Position numbers and translations under genes: made by a program
Notes under the pieces: generated by a model
The model's database searches: none
What the model saw: the letters and a program-made list of their open reading frames with translations, nothing else
Told to the model about the DNA's origin: nothing
Assembly (NCBI GenBank): GCA_013202635.1
Contig: JABMRO010000519.1
Location: forward strand, 1 to 6,934
Reading direction: 5' to 3'
DNA length: 6,934 nucleotides
Source: Planctomycetota bacterium
Lineage (GTDB): Bacteria > Planctomycetota > Phycisphaerae > Sedimentisphaerales > Anaerobacaceae
In this document: positions 6,098-6,934 of the stretch, piece after piece
Layout: each line of letters begins with the position of its first letter
How positions within the stretch are numbered: position 1 is the stretch's first letter

Positions 6098-6175
6098 TTT
6101 ATTAGACTGAGTCTCTTATAATTTGAATCAATCTTCTTAAAATCGCATGGATTACACCTTATCAACGCCGCTCGG
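6098..6175 (-). promoter_or_regulatory. Possible promoter region of the Tat-exported oxidoreductase
   Basis: The 218-base gap upstream of ATG 6079 includes an AT-rich stretch with several box-like words on the minus strand: TTGATA followed after 17 bases by TTTTAA, and TTGATT followed after 19 bases by TCTAAT. None is a full match to the sigma70 consensus, so the region is marked rather than a precise promoter. It implies the gene can be transcribed separately from its upstream paralogue. Confidence 0.25.
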
Positions 6176-6232
6176 CGGTCAACGTGGCCAGTAACCGAGC
6201 CGCAGCCACCACTAACTATCTAAGAACCGACC

Positions 6233-6259
6233 GCTGGTCCCGTCTTTACTGAGACCAGC
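6233..6259 (-). terminator. Hairpin after the partial GFO/IDH/MocA gene, possible terminator
   Basis: GCTGGTC (6233-6239) pairs with GACCAGC (6253-6259); as minus-strand RNA the stem extends by one U-G and one C-G pair to nine pairs, with a 9-base loop. It lies 38 bases after the TGA stop at 6300-6298. The following minus-strand bases GGTCGGTTCTTAG are only mildly T-rich, so a classical terminator is possible but not convincing. Confidence 0.4.
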
Positions 6260-6297
6260 TGTAAATCATGCATGGTAATTCTGTCCCAAACTAAACC

Positions 6298-6934
6298 TCA
6301 ATATTCCCGGTCTTTGAGGATACCCGGCTGTGGGAGTGGATATTTGCCGTCGGCGTTAAGCCGTACAGGCCCCGGAGAATCCATTGCCATCTTGTCCACA
6401 TCGAGAGCGAACTCGTGCTTGCAGTTGAGCATATCATCGAAGGTAACGACCTGGCCGGTATGAGCGGCCATACGACCCATAGAGGTAACCATACTTCCTA
6501 AGGCGCCGCGTTTGGCCTCATTGTAAGGCTTGTCGTTACGAATAGCGTCAATAAGGTCGTCCCATTCGAGCTGATACGGACTCGGCTCGGGCTGCGGGAC
6601 TCGCCATATCAGGTTCTCCCTGGACATGTTGTGGCCTTTGTAGGTCCGGACCTTGCCCGGGTGATGGCTGTTTGTCGAGATGACGGCTGTGCCTGTAGTA
6701 CCGAGCGCATAGCTGGAGAAAGCACCTTTACAGCCATCCATGGCCCGGCCGTAATAAAAGAGCTTCGTGCCGTCCGGATAGGTGTATTCGACAGAATATG
6801 TGTCGAGGTTCTGGTCAAGAGTATTGCCTCGGGTGTGGCGTCCGCCGCTGGCCTGGGCCTCGACCGGCCAGGCGCCTTTCATCATCGAACACTCGTCGAT
6901 TTGGTGAATGTAGTAGTCGCTGTACATACCGCCG
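6298..6934 (-). CDS. GFO/IDH/MocA-family oxidoreductase, C-terminal part (cut by window edge)
   Basis: 212 residues are visible and the frame is open to base 6934, so the true start and the Rossmann domain lie outside; the internal Met at 6927 is not a start, because the frame continues upstream with Gly-Gly. GGMYSDYYIHQIDECSMMKG matches the region of the substrate domain where the family's catalytic His lies in an (H/D)xxD-type motif. It is followed by the beta-sheet part (DTYSVEYTYPDGTKLFYYG, ALGTTGTAVIST), PYQLEWDDLIDAIRNDKPYNEA, and a C-terminal MGRMAAHTGQVVTFDDML then KYPLPQPG. These last blocks align by eye with MGQISCYTGKEVTWEQIN and SYPVPKPG of the next gene, so the two are diverged paralogues in tandem. 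The substrate is unknown; many Planctomycetota relatives are Tat-exported, but the signal here is not visible. Confidence 0.9.
   Translation of the reverse strand, partial: GGMYSDYYIHQIDECSMMKGAWPVEAQASGGRHTRGNTLDQNLDTYSVEYTYPDGTKLFYYGRAMDGCKGAFSSYALGTTGTAVISTNSHHPGKVRTYKGHNMSRENLIWRVPQPEPSPYQLEWDDLIDAIRNDKPYNEAKRGALGSMVTSMGRMAAHTGQVVTFDDMLNCKHEFALDVDKMAMDSPGPVRLNADGKYPLPQPGILKDREY

Noticed and set aside
1..6934. CRISPR array, tRNA, rRNA or insertion sequence
   Set aside because: No regularly spaced repeats, no cloverleaf or rRNA-like stretches, and no transposase-like protein or terminal inverted repeats were found on reading both strands.

Overview
The window looks like a piece of a Planctomycetota genome, most likely of the Phycisphaerae/Sedimentisphaerales type. 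The grounds are the gene mix: a Tat-exported GFO/IDH/MocA oxidoreductase plus part of a second one, a secreted SUMF1-fold protein, a small secreted protein ending in a type I dockerin, a type II pseudopilin with a 'GFTLIELLVVIGII' N-terminus, and a large secreted protein with a C39-like cysteine peptidase domain. This assignment rests on family recognition, not on a marker gene.

All six genes are on the minus strand. In transcription order: (1) 6934-6298, C-terminal part of a GFO/IDH/MocA oxidoreductase, cut by the window edge; (2) 6079-4760, complete Tat-exported GFO/IDH/MocA oxidoreductase; (3) 4624-3629, secreted SUMF1/FGE-fold protein lacking the catalytic cysteine pair; (4) 3241-2543, secreted protein with a C-terminal dockerin; (5) 2243-438, Sec-exported protein with a LolA-like front half, a C39-like domain and a cysteine-rich tail; (6) 330-1, N-terminal part of a pseudopilin. 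Gaps of about 110 to 390 bases separate the genes, so they are probably mostly separate transcription units rather than one tight operon. A strong intrinsic terminator at 382-415 followed by a sigma70-like promoter at 339-367 cleanly separates genes 5 and 6.

Every complete gene encodes an exported protein (Sec or Tat), so the window is mainly a set of envelope or extracellular proteins. The two oxidoreductases probably act on sugars or sugar derivatives. The SUMF1-fold and dockerin proteins fit extracellular binding or assembly. No shared pathway can be proved from this stretch.

The most interesting object is gene 5. Directly after its C39-like domain (Cys375, His450, Asp466) it carries a segment, residues 504-518, with the hydrophobic spacing of a classical double-glycine leader (F-15, I-12, L-7, I-4, G-2, G-1). 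An 83-residue tail with 10 cysteines and 12 tyrosines follows. C39 peptidases are the enzymes that cut such leaders, so this protein may hold a protease, its cleavage site and a disulfide-rich product in one exported chain. That is an inference, but a testable one.
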